A DNA stretch of 5,376 nt from an uncultured Prevotellaceae bacterium (GCA_945645715.1 CALZFJ010000160.1:1-5376), one strand, 5' to 3'. Counted from the stretch's first letter, positions 1 to 5,370 are shown. A program made the numbers and translations. The notes: generated from the sequence alone by a model not told the origin.

Positions 1-1
1 G

Positions 2-1381
2 CAGATAGGCGGAGGTCGTGTCTCAGAGCCTGCCGCACACGGCATCACCGAGCAGCTGAAAGCCCTCGGATTTACCACCGACCGTATGAAAACCGGTACC
101 CCGGTGCGCCTTGATGCCCGAACGATAGACTTCTCGAAGGCTACTGTGCAATATGGCGAGGACGATTTCCACGGCTTTTCCTATCTTCCCACTGTGAAGC
201 GTGTGCTGAAGCAGCGACCGTGCTGGATTATCAGCACCAACCGCGAGGTGCATGACATTTTGCGTGCAGGATTGCCAGATTCTCCTCTCTACAATGGTCA
301 GATACGCAGCATCGGTCCGCGTTATTGCCCCAGTATTGAGACGAAAATAGTCACTTTTGCCGATAAAGACGAGCATCAGCTCTTCCTCGAACCTGAAGGG
401 GAGACTACACAGGAGTTTTATCTCAACGGATTCTCCTCGTCGCTTCCTATTGAGGTGCAGTTTGAAGCTTTGAAGCGTATCCCTGCGCTGCGTGATGTGC
501 AGATTTACCGCCCGGGATATGCCATTGAATATGACTTTTTCGACCCGACACAGCTGCGCCACACGCTCGAAACAAAGCGCGTGCGCAACCTTTTCTTTGC
601 CGGTCAGGTGAATGGCACCACCGGCTATGAGGAGGCGGCAGGGCAGGGGCTTATCGCCGGGATCAATGCCCACCAGAACTGCGTGGGTGGCGAGCCTTTC
701 ACCCTCGGTCGCAATGAGGCTTATATTGGCGTATTAATCGATGATTTGGTGACTAAGGGTGTCGATGAACCATACCGAATGTTCACCTCTCGTGCCGAGT
801 ATCGCATCTTGCTCCGTCAGGACGATGCCGATATGCGCCTCACAGAGCGCGCCTATCGCCTTGGACTCGCTACCGAGGATAGATATCAGGTGATGCTGAA
901 AAAACGCGAAAAACGCGATGAAATCGTGGATTTCGTGCGTAATTTCTCTGTACGCACTGCAATAATCAACCCTCGCATACACGAGCTTGGTATCGAACCG
1001 CTCAAGCAGGGACTGAAGCTGCGCGACCTTGTGCTGCGCCCACAGCTCGATATAGCTAAACTCTCGAAGGTGATTACACCTCTTGCCGAATTAATCGATG
1101 GAATCGATGCAGAACGCCGCGATGAAATCGTTGAGGCTGCCGAAATCCTCATCAAGTATGAAGGCTATATAGACCGCGAGCGCGTGATTGCCGACAAGAT
1201 TTCACGCCTCGAAAGCATTCGTATTCGCGGAAAATTCGATTATAGCTCCATTCATGCTCTTTCTACTGAGGCACGACAGAAGCTACAACGCATCGACCCT
1301 GAGACCGTGGCGCAAGCATCGCGAATACCGGGTATATCACCAAGCGACATCAATATATTGCTGCTGTTGCTCGGACGATAG
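2..1381 (+). CDS. mnmG: MnmG (GidA), tRNA U34 carboxymethylaminomethyl-modification enzyme, C-terminal part
   Basis: MnmG is the FAD-dependent partner of the GTPase MnmE. Together they add a carboxymethylaminomethyl (or aminomethyl) group to C5 of the wobble uridine of certain cytoplasmic tRNAs. The reading frame is open from base 2 to a TAG stop and gives 459 visible residues. The family is about 620-630 aa, so roughly the first 165 residues, including the N-terminal FAD-binding GxGxxG motif, lie off the left edge. The ATG at 86 is an internal methionine, because conserved family sequence (GGRVSEPAAHGITEQL) is read upstream of it. Visible landmarks are GTPVRLDARTIDFS (from about 92), GPRYCPSIE with the conserved cysteine equivalent to E. 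coli Cys277 (314-340), RPGYAIEYDFFDP, NGTTGYEEAAGQG of the second GidA signature (around 614-652), PYRMFTSRAEYR (770-805), and the C-terminal helical MnmE/tRNA-interacting region with KYEGYI and QASRIPGISPSDI. I see no frameshift. The following spacer carries a parS site. Confidence 0.97.
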   Translation, partial: QIGGGRVSEPAAHGITEQLKALGFTTDRMKTGTPVRLDARTIDFSKATVQYGEDDFHGFSYLPTVKRVLKQRPCWIISTNREVHDILRAGLPDSPLYNGQIRSIGPRYCPSIETKIVTFADKDEHQLFLEPEGETTQEFYLNGFSSSLPIEVQFEALKRIPALRDVQIYRPGYAIEYDFFDPTQLRHTLETKRVRNLFFAGQVNGTTGYEEAAGQGLIAGINAHQNCVGGEPFTLGRNEAYIGVLIDDLVTKGVDEPYRMFTSRAEYRILLRQDDADMRLTERAYRLGLATEDRYQVMLKKREKRDEIVDFVRNFSVRTAIINPRIHELGIEPLKQGLKLRDLVLRPQLDIAKLSKVITPLAELIDGIDAERRDEIVEAAEILIKYEGYIDRERVIADKISRLESIRIRGKFDYSSIHALSTEARQKLQRIDPETVAQASRIPGISPSDINILLLLLGR

Positions 1382-1416
1382 CTAAAAACCTCGATGAAAT
1401 GGGATTAATTGAATAG

Positions 1417-1432
1417 TGTTTCACGTGAAACA
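1417..1432. promoter_or_regulatory. parS site 1 (ParB-binding palindrome), intergenic
   Basis: The 16 bases TGTTTCACGTGAAACA form a perfect palindrome identical to the chromosomal parS consensus known from Bacillus subtilis Spo0J/ParB and found across many phyla. One extra pair on each side (1416 G, 1433 C) makes an 18-bp perfect palindrome. It starts 35 bp after the mnmG stop and ends 74 bp before the apt start. In the known system ParB loads at parS as a CTP-dependent clamp, spreads along DNA, and acts with ParA and SMC to segregate the origin region. That ParB binds here is inferred from the match, since no parA or parB gene is in the window. A single 16-mer match by chance in 5 kb is extremely unlikely, and there are two. 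Confidence 0.9.
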
Positions 1433-1438
1433 CATGAA

Positions 1439-1474
1439 TCCAATAGGTCTAATAGGTCTAATTAGTCGAATAAG
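1439..1474. repeat. Four tandem 9-bp repeats next to parS site 1
   Basis: Four consecutive 9-mers read TCCAATAGG, TCTAATAGG, TCTAATTAG and TCGAATAAG. Against the consensus TCTAATAGG they match at 8, 9, 7 and 7 positions. The array begins six bases after the extended parS palindrome and ends 32 bp before the apt start codon. The AT-rich, iteron-like spacing could be a protein-binding array or simple slippage-generated repeats. Nothing in the sequence decides between these. Its function is unknown. Confidence 0.75.
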
Positions 1475-1506
1475 AGAAAATTAATTTTAGAAACAAAATA
1501 TAGATT

Positions 1507-2040
1507 ATGGAATTAGAGAAAGAAAACTTGCTGAAAAGCGTTATTCGCGACATTCCCGACTTTCCTGTTGAGGGAATCTTGTTTCGCGACCTGACCACTG
1601 CATTTAAGAATCCCGATGCTCTGCGCATCATGAGCGAGGAACTCAAAAAGCTCTATGCCGACAAGGGTATCACCAAGGTTGTGGGCATTGAATCGCGCGG
1701 ATTCATCGCCGGTGCTATCCTCGCACACGATCTTAATGCCGGTTTTGTGCCTGTTCGCAAGCCGGGCAAATTGCCTGCCGATACCATCAAGCAATCCTAC
1801 ACCAAGGAATACGGCGTAGATACCATCGAGATTCACAGCGATGCAATCGATGAAAACGACGTGGTAGTGCTTCACGACGACCTCCTTGCAACCGGCGGCA
1901 CTATGGCTGCTGCCTATGAGCTTGTGAAGAGCATGAAACCCAAGAAGATTTACATCAGTTTCCTTGTGGAGCTGTCGGATCTCAATGGTCGTGCTGCCTT
2001 CCCGGCTGATGTGGATGTGACCACGCTTGTGACCTATTAA
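1507..2040 (+). CDS. apt: Adenine phosphoribosyltransferase
   Basis: This cytosolic purine-salvage enzyme converts adenine and PRPP to AMP and pyrophosphate. The 177-residue product has the normal length for bacterial APT and is a single type I phosphoribosyltransferase domain. Visible landmarks are IRDIPDFPVEGILFRDLT near the N-terminus (residues 13-30), GIESRGFIAGA (60-70, adenine/dimer region), VRKPGKLP (83-90, flexible loop region) and the PRPP-binding loop HDDLLATGGT (123-132), with the paired aspartates that contact the ribose of PRPP. A histidine (123) precedes the Asp pair, where many family members have a hydrophobic residue. The ATG at 1507 places the conserved IPDFP block at the usual distance from the N-terminus. 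No clear Shine-Dalgarno sequence precedes it, only an A/T-rich leader, which is common in Bacteroidetes. It sits between mnmG and uvrC with long spacers on both sides, so it may be its own transcription unit. Confidence 0.97.
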   Translation: MELEKENLLKSVIRDIPDFPVEGILFRDLTTAFKNPDALRIMSEELKKLYADKGITKVVGIESRGFIAGAILAHDLNAGFVPVRKPGKLPADTIKQSYTKEYGVDTIEIHSDAIDENDVVVLHDDLLATGGTMAAAYELVKSMKPKKIYISFLVELSDLNGRAAFPADVDVTTLVTY

Positions 2041-2101
2041 TCGAAGATTTCACGAATGTAGGGAGATGACTTGCAATCCCTGAAAACATCGATGATTACG
2101 T

Positions 2102-2128
2102 GTTGCAATCGCACTTTTTGATTGCAGC
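2102..2128 (+). other. Stem-loop in apt-uvrC spacer, possible apt terminator
   Basis: TGCAATC at 2104-2110 pairs with GATTGCA at 2120-2126 around a 9-nt T-rich loop. A G-C pair (2102/2128) plus a wobble extends the stem. It is followed by a small CGGC-TTTT-GCCG hairpin (2128-2139). The structure lies about 60 nt after the apt stop, where a 3'-end structure is expected, but it has no long U-tract. A second copy of TGCAATC (2072-2078) could pair with the same GATTGCA instead. Confidence 0.4.
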
Positions 2129-2155
2129 GGCTTTTGCCGACATTAAACCATATTC

Positions 2156-2205
2156 TTTGCCTATTGCAAAAATCACCGATTAAATGGCATTTTGCAATAG
2201 GCAAA
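2156..2205. repeat. Perfect 16-bp inverted repeat upstream of uvrC
   Basis: TTTGCCTATTGCAAAA (2156-2171) and its exact reverse complement (2190-2205) flank an 18-nt spacer. As RNA this would form a 16-bp hairpin ending 17 nt before the uvrC start codon. As DNA it is a two-half-site operator-like element. No T-run follows the right arm, so it is not a classical terminator. It could terminate apt transcripts, shape uvrC translation, or bind a regulator. The ATG at 2184 lies in the loop, which argues against using that codon as the uvrC start. Confidence 0.85.
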
Positions 2206-2215
2206 TTTGCAAATT
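2204..2215. repeat. 12-bp perfect palindrome AATTTGCAAATT
   Basis: AATTTGCAAATT is self-complementary and overlaps the right arm of the preceding inverted repeat by two bases. Its TTGCAA core belongs to the motif family that recurs through the apt-uvrC spacer. It ends seven bases before the uvrC start, so a protein bound here could affect uvrC expression. That role is speculative. Confidence 0.6.
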
Positions 2216-2222
2216 CTACCCG

Positions 2223-4046
2223 ATGAATACGCGAGAAGACCTAAAGGAGAAAGTGAGTATGCTGCCCAATTCGCCGGGCGTATATCTCTACTACGACAAG
2301 GAGGGTACGGTGATTTATGTGGGAAAGGCGAAAAACCTGCATCGCAGGGTGAGCAGCTATTTCAACCGCATTCACCCCATAGCACGCACCAATATACTTG
2401 TGCGCAACATCTGCGACCTTCGCTACACCGTTGTGGGAAGCGAGGAAGATGCACTGCACCTTGAAAACAGCCTTATAAAGCAATATAAGCCGCGCTACAA
2501 TGTGCTGCTCAAGGACGATAAGTCATATCCATGGATTTGTGTCACCAAGGAGTCTTATCCGCGTGTGTTACTCACCCGCAAGACTCCCGACCGTGGCGGA
2601 AAATACTACGGTCCATACTCCAATGTGCAGATGGCACGCACCGTGCTCGAACTGCTGCGCGAAATCTATCCCATTCGCACCTGTCACAACACAATCACCG
2701 ATGAAACCGTGGGCAAGGGCCGTAACCGCATCTGCCTGCAATATCACATCAAGAATTGTCTCGGCTGCTGCGAGGGGCGAATCAGCAAGGAGGATTACGG
2801 CAAATTCATCGATGAAATCAGGCAAATCCTAAATGGTGACATTCAGCAGTTGTGCGACTATCTGAAGGACGAAATGAACTCGCTCGCTGAGCAACTGCGC
2901 TTCGAGGAGGCACAGGAGGTGAAGGAGAAATATCTGCTTGTTGAGAAATACAAGGCAAAGTCGGTTATCGTGAGCGCTCAGATTCATGATCTCGACGTAT
3001 ATTCGGTGACAAGCGACGACGACAGCTACTATGTGAACCACATTCACGTGAACAACGGAGCTATCGTGCAATGCCTGACTCTCGAATATCGCAAAAAACT
3101 CGATGAAACCGTTGAAGAAGTGCTTTCTCTTGCCATTGCAGAGATTAACAACAAGTTTGCACGCCGCGTGAAAGAGATAGTTGTGCCCGTGATGCCCGAC
3201 TCCGACTTTGAGGGCGTCACTTTCACTATTCCGCAACGTGGCGACAAGAGCAAGCTGCTCGATATATCGCTACGCAACGCCAAGCAATTCATGCTCGATA
3301 AACTGAAGCACGCTGAGAAACTCAATCCTGAGCAGCGTGTGATGCGCACCCTCACCACCATGCAGCGCGATTTCCGTCTTTCGGAGTTGCCTCGCCACAT
3401 AGAGTGCTTCGATAACTCCAATATTCAAGGCACAAACCCTGTGGCATCGTGTGTGGTCTTCAAGAATGCGAAACCATCTAAGCGCGACTATCGACACTTC
3501 AATATAAAGACAGTTGTTGGGCCCGACGATTTTGCATCGATGAAGGAGGTGCTAACGCGCCGCTACACGCGCCTGGTGAATGAAGGTGAACCTCTGCCAC
3601 AACTCGTGATAGTTGATGGCGGAAAAGGACAGCTGAGCGCGGCAGTGGAGGCGTTTGACGCTATGGGGCTGCGTGGAAAAATTGCGCTTGTGGGAATTGC
3701 CAAGCGACTGGAGGAAATATTCTTCCCCGGCGACTCGGTTCCGCTTTACATCGACAAAAACAGCGAATCGCTGCGTGTGGTGCAACACTTGCGCGACGAG
3801 GCGCACCGATTTGGTATCACACACCATCGCAACCGCCGCAGCAAGGGACAGACGCATTCAATGCTCGACGATATCAAAGGAATTGGAAGTGTTTCACGTG
3901 AAACATTAATCAAGCATTTTCGTAGCTTAAAGCGAGTTAGCGACGCATCAATCGAGGAAATTGCCGCTGTGATGGGTCCGGCGAAAGCTCGGCTTATTTA
4001 TGACGCATTGCACGCAGAAAAATCCGATGAATCCGTCGACGGATAA
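2223..4046 (+). CDS. uvrC: Excinuclease ABC subunit C
   Basis: UvrC is the dual endonuclease of nucleotide excision repair. Recruited by UvrB at a DNA lesion, it cuts 3' and then 5' of the damage. The 607-aa product is full length for the family. Domains in order: a GIY-YIG nuclease (about 16-95) with GVYLYY, IYVGKAKNL, Arg42 and the Glu of HLEN (81); a Cys cluster (154, 171, 179, 183) whose spacing matches the E. coli 4Fe-4S ligands; a UVR UvrB-binding motif (about 205-242); an RNase H-like nuclease with Asp397 (FDNSN), Asp465 (VDGGKGQ) and His528 (RDEAHRF); and tandem helix-hairpin-helix motifs (about 545-597). The start at 2223 gives MNTREDL, which fits Bacteroidales UvrC. The in-frame ATG at 2184 would add 13 residues read through the upstream hairpin and is less likely. 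Codons 556-561 encode SVSRET and carry a complete parS site. No catalytic residue appears to be missing. Confidence 0.97.
   Translation: MNTREDLKEKVSMLPNSPGVYLYYDKEGTVIYVGKAKNLHRRVSSYFNRIHPIARTNILVRNICDLRYTVVGSEEDALHLENSLIKQYKPRYNVLLKDDKSYPWICVTKESYPRVLLTRKTPDRGGKYYGPYSNVQMARTVLELLREIYPIRTCHNTITDETVGKGRNRICLQYHIKNCLGCCEGRISKEDYGKFIDEIRQILNGDIQQLCDYLKDEMNSLAEQLRFEEAQEVKEKYLLVEKYKAKSVIVSAQIHDLDVYSVTSDDDSYYVNHIHVNNGAIVQCLTLEYRKKLDETVEEVLSLAIAEINNKFARRVKEIVVPVMPDSDFEGVTFTIPQRGDKSKLLDISLRNAKQFMLDKLKHAEKLNPEQRVMRTLTTMQRDFRLSELPRHIECFDNSNIQGTNPVASCVVFKNAKPSKRDYRHFNIKTVVGPDDFASMKEVLTRRYTRLVNEGEPLPQLVIVDGGKGQLSAAVEAFDAMGLRGKIALVGIAKRLEEIFFPGDSVPLYIDKNSESLRVVQHLRDEAHRFGITHHRNRRSKGQTHSMLDDIKGIGSVSRETLIKHFRSLKRVSDASIEEIAAVMGPAKARLIYDALHAEKSDESVDG
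3890..3905. promoter_or_regulatory. parS site 2 (ParB-binding palindrome), inside uvrC
   Basis: A second exact TGTTTCACGTGAAACA lies 2,473 bp from site 1. It starts at the third base of the Ser556 codon and ends within the Thr561 codon of uvrC, encoding SVSRET in the first helix-hairpin-helix motif. The palindrome is exactly 16 bp, because the flanking bases (G 3889, T 3906) do not pair. Coding-sequence parS sites are known in other bacteria, for example in B. subtilis spo0J itself. ParB binding is inferred from the identity with the consensus. Confidence 0.88.
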
Positions 4047-4058
4047 CGATTCCATCGG
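4024..4058 (+). other. Nested stem-loop spanning the uvrC stop codon
   Basis: CCGATG (4024-4029) pairs with CATCGG (4053-4058) and encloses the 14-bp perfect palindrome ATCCGTCGACGGAT (4031-4044), which can fold as a 5-bp stem with a TCGA tetraloop. The uvrC TAA (4044-4046) is inside. A stem-loop at a gene end suggests transcript 3'-end protection or termination, but no T-run follows immediately. The nearest T-rich stretch is TTGTTTT at 4068-4074. Confidence 0.45.
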
Positions 4059-4066
4059 CTAAATTC
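4042..4066. repeat. Direct repeat copy 1 (uvrC-dtd spacer)
   Basis: GATAACGATTCCATCG followed by GCTAAATTC. It matches copy 2 at 15 of 16 positions in the first part, and with one single-base gap the similarity runs on through TAAATT. The copy overlaps the uvrC stop codon and the right side of the stem-loop there. Its function is unknown. Confidence 0.65.
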
Positions 4067-4081
4067 CTTGTTTTGCAACGC

Positions 4082-4094
4082 GATTTGCTGTCGA
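4082..4094. repeat. 13-bp motif GATTTGCTGTCGA, copy upstream of dtd
   Basis: The 13 bases recur exactly at 4682-4694, on the other side of dtd, 600 bp away. Both copies are intergenic and in the same orientation. Flanking bases differ, so the identity is confined to the motif. It could be a binding site, a remnant of duplication, or chance. Confidence 0.5.
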
Positions 4095-4122
4095 TTCAGT
4101 TTCTTGTGGTATCAAAGCCAAC

Positions 4123-4147
4123 GATAACGAATCCATCGATAAATTTC
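4123..4147. repeat. Direct repeat copy 2 (uvrC-dtd spacer)
   Basis: GATAACGAATCCATCG followed by ATAAATTTC lies 81 bp after copy 1, in the same orientation. The TAAATTTC at 4140-4147 resembles the Bacteroidetes -7 element TAnnTTTG at seven of eight positions and sits 57 bp before dtd. No TTTG stands at the expected distance upstream, so a promoter role is weak. Confidence 0.6.
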
Positions 4148-4160
4148 AAACATATTGCTG

Positions 4161-4178
4161 TGGCGCCAATCTGCGCCA
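4161..4178 (+). other. Short GC-rich hairpin before dtd
   Basis: TGGCGC (4161-4166) pairs perfectly with GCGCCA (4173-4178) around a 6-nt loop. It lies 26 nt before the dtd start and is followed by TTAAAT rather than a U-tract. It could be a 5'-leader structure of dtd or a weak terminator. The overlapping TGGCGCCA (4161-4168) is itself a palindrome. Confidence 0.4.
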
Positions 4179-4204
4179 TTAAATCAACTAAAAGGTAACA
4201 TAAT

Positions 4205-4657
4205 ATGAAATTAGTAATTCAGCGCGTAAGTCGCGCTTCAGTGACGGTAAACAACGAATTAATCGCTGAAATCGGGCATGGACTAATGATTCTTGTGGGT
4301 GTGGTGGAAGGCGACACTCGTGAGGATATGGAGTGGCTTGCCCAGAAAGCTGCCAATATGCGAATCTTTGATGATGCCGATGGCGTGATGAACCGTTCGG
4401 TAATCGACGTAGATGGCGAGATTCTTGCCGTGAGCCAGTTTACCCTCGCTGCTTCTACCAAGAAGGGCAATCGCCCCAGCTACATTCAAGCTGCCGGGCA
4501 CGCTCTCGCAGTGCCTCTATATGACGAATTCTGCGATAAAATCGCTAAATTTACCGGAAAATCCACAAAGAAAGGCATCTTCGGTGCTAATATGCAGGTG
4601 GAGCTTATCAACGATGGACCTGTGACCATTATAATGGATTCAAAGCTGAAAGTGTGA
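4205..4657 (+). CDS. dtd: D-aminoacyl-tRNA deacylase
   Basis: DTD hydrolyses D-amino acids (and glycine mischarged on tRNA-Ala) from tRNA, keeping translation homochiral. It is a cytosolic homodimer. The 150-residue product matches the usual length of about 145-150. The N-terminus MKLVIQRVSRASVTV is typical, as are the two signature active-site motifs: SQFTLAA (77-83) and NDGPVT (136-141), the latter containing the Gly-cisPro pair that rejects L-amino acids, preceded by GIFGANMQVELI. The ATG at 4205 has an AAAGG (4191-4195) nine bases upstream, a fair Shine-Dalgarno sequence, unlike apt. It is separated from uvrC by 158 bp containing direct repeats and two possible hairpins, and from the next gene by 157 bp, so it may be transcribed alone. 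I see nothing unusual in the protein. Confidence 0.97.
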   Translation: MKLVIQRVSRASVTVNNELIAEIGHGLMILVGVVEGDTREDMEWLAQKAANMRIFDDADGVMNRSVIDVDGEILAVSQFTLAASTKKGNRPSYIQAAGHALAVPLYDEFCDKIAKFTGKSTKKGIFGANMQVELINDGPVTIIMDSKLKV

Positions 4658-4681
4658 TTCTGTCCCCTACCTGTTGGCGTT

Positions 4682-4694
4682 GATTTGCTGTCGA
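4682..4694. repeat. 13-bp motif GATTTGCTGTCGA, copy downstream of dtd
   Basis: Exact second copy of the motif at 4082-4094. Here it can contribute to a 5-bp stem, TTGCT (4685-4689) with AGCAA (4695-4699). The first copy lacks this partner, so a conserved RNA structure is not supported. It lies 25 bp after the dtd stop. Confidence 0.5.
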
Positions 4695-4737
4695 AGCAAC
4701 CGACATTTCTCTTTGACGCTCGTGAGGTGAAAATATT

Positions 4738-4753
4738 TCGCCCCACATGGCGA
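4738..4753 (+). terminator. Possible weak terminator after dtd
   Basis: TCGCC (4738-4742) pairs with GGCGA (4749-4753) around a 6-nt loop. The T-rich stretch TTATTCGTGGTTTTT follows. The stem is short and the T-run is interrupted, so efficiency is doubtful. Its position just before the likely promoter of the next gene fits a transcription-unit boundary. Confidence 0.3.
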
Positions 4754-4771
4754 TTATTCGTGGTTTTTGTG

Positions 4772-4779
4772 TAGATTTG
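4772..4779 (+). promoter_or_regulatory. Probable Bacteroidetes -7 promoter element before the MazG-like gene
   Basis: TAGATTTG is an exact match to the Bacteroidetes primary-sigma -7 consensus TAnnTTTG. It would start transcription near 4785, about 30 nt before the ATG at 4815. The usual TTTG -33 element is not seen 19-21 bp upstream, which lowers confidence. The TTTG at 4766-4769 is too close. Confidence 0.45.
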
Positions 4780-4814
4780 CATTGTCAATAACTCAATTGC
4801 TAATTTCAAAGGAT

Positions 4815-5168
4815 ATGACAATAGATGAAGCACAGAGAATGGTCGATGACTGGATACACACCTATGGGGTGCGCTACTTCAGCGAGCTTACCAACATGGC
4901 GGTGCTCACTGAGGAGGTGGGCGAACTCGCGCGGGTGATGGCGCGCCGCTTCGGCGACCAGTCGTTCAAGAAAGGTGAAAATCCCGACGCGCTCCCCGAG
5001 GAGCTTGCCGATGTGCTGTGGGTGCTCATTTGCATCGCCAACCAGACCGGCGTGAATCTCACCGAGGCCCTAAAGCGCAGTTTTGAGAAAAAAACGCGTC
5101 GCGACGCAAATCGCCACTTAGATAATGAAAAATTGCGACCTCATGGCGACAAACCCGAAAATGACTGA
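4815..5168 (+). CDS. MazG-like nucleotide pyrophosphohydrolase
   Basis: This small all-alpha NTP pyrophosphohydrolase belongs to the MazG / RS21-C6 superfamily, whose members hydrolyse (d)NTPs to NMP and pyrophosphate for nucleotide-pool cleaning. The exact substrate cannot be read from the sequence. The 117-residue product carries the Mg-binding ExxE...ExxD signature: Glu34 and Glu37 in EEVGELAR, and Glu63 and Asp66 in EELADVLW, separated by a basic/polar loop (RRFGDQSFKKG). The N-terminus (MTIDEAQRMVDDWI, then GVRYFSELTNMAVLTEEVGE) fits the Bacteroidales family. It is a single-domain protein, far shorter than the double-domain E. coli MazG (about 260 aa), so that symbol is not given. The ATG at 4815 is chosen because the conserved start MTIDEAQ begins there. 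An upstream in-frame TTG (4767) would translate across the promoter element. AAAGGA lies only one base before the ATG, too close for a normal Shine-Dalgarno sequence. The C-terminal tail from about 104 is charged and probably disordered. Confidence 0.93.
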   Translation: MTIDEAQRMVDDWIHTYGVRYFSELTNMAVLTEEVGELARVMARRFGDQSFKKGENPDALPEELADVLWVLICIANQTGVNLTEALKRSFEKKTRRDANRHLDNEKLRPHGDKPEND

Positions 5169-5222
5169 AAATCGCGGCGAGAGCACATTCTGAGCCACAT
5201 TCGGAGGCTGCGTACGGCATCG

Positions 5223-5236
5223 CTCAACTGCTTGAG
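5223..5236 (+). terminator. Possible terminator after the MazG-like gene
   Basis: CTCAA (5223-5227) and TTGAG (5232-5236) form a 5-bp stem with a CTGC tetraloop. It is followed by an A/T-rich run with several T-tracts (to 5255). The stem is short and AT-containing. Its position about 55 bp after the stop codon suits intrinsic termination. Confidence 0.35.
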
Positions 5237-5245
5237 ATTTTAAAA

Positions 5246-5277
5246 TTTGATTTTTCACGGGCAATTACCTACGTTTA
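5246..5277 (+). promoter_or_regulatory. Probable Bacteroidetes promoter for the gene starting at 5371
   Basis: A TTTG (5246-5249) is followed after exactly 20 bp by TACGTTTA (5270-5277), which matches the -7 consensus TAnnTTTG except at the last base. The 20-bp spacing is in the range reported for Bacteroides promoters. Transcription would start near 5284, leaving a leader of about 87 nt before the ATG at 5371. No riboswitch-like structure was recognised in that leader. Confidence 0.4.
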
Positions 5278-5370
5278 CAGAATTTTCAAGCTGCAATTTT
5301 CTCCACCAAAAGACACATTGTAAAATTTTTTCAACACACAATAAGAACAACTCAAAAAAATTATAGGATT

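Noticed and set aside
23..673. Long open frame (216 codons) on the minus strand opposite mnmG
   Set aside because: It lies wholly within mnmG coding sequence, has no recognisable domain, and is explained by codon bias of the sense gene.
914..1132. 14-bp exact repeat CGCGATGAAATCGT in mnmG
   Set aside because: Both copies encode RDEIV within the coding frame, so coincidence of codon use is sufficient.
1482..1489. TAATTTTA upstream of apt as a -7 promoter element
   Set aside because: It has one mismatch to TAnnTTTG and no TTTG at 19-21 bp upstream. In such AT-rich sequence this is weak.
1382..1506. oriC or DnaA-box cluster beside the parS site
   Set aside because: No TTATCCACA-type boxes were found in this spacer, and no cluster of them elsewhere in the window. 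Origin proximity is inferred only from parS.
2184..2222. Upstream in-frame ATG as the uvrC start
   Set aside because: The added 13 residues are unlike UvrC N-termini, and the codon sits in the loop of a strong inverted repeat. MNTRED at 2223 fits the family.
3042..3055. Third CACGTG-centred palindrome (TTCACGTGAA) in uvrC as a further parS
   Set aside because: It differs from the parS consensus at five of 16 positions and is explained by the codons for IHVNN. It is not supportable as a ParB site.
4767..4814. In-frame TTG at 4767 as the start of the MazG-like gene
   Set aside because: It would overlap the likely -7 element and add 16 residues not typical of the family. ATG at 4815 gives the conserved N-terminus.
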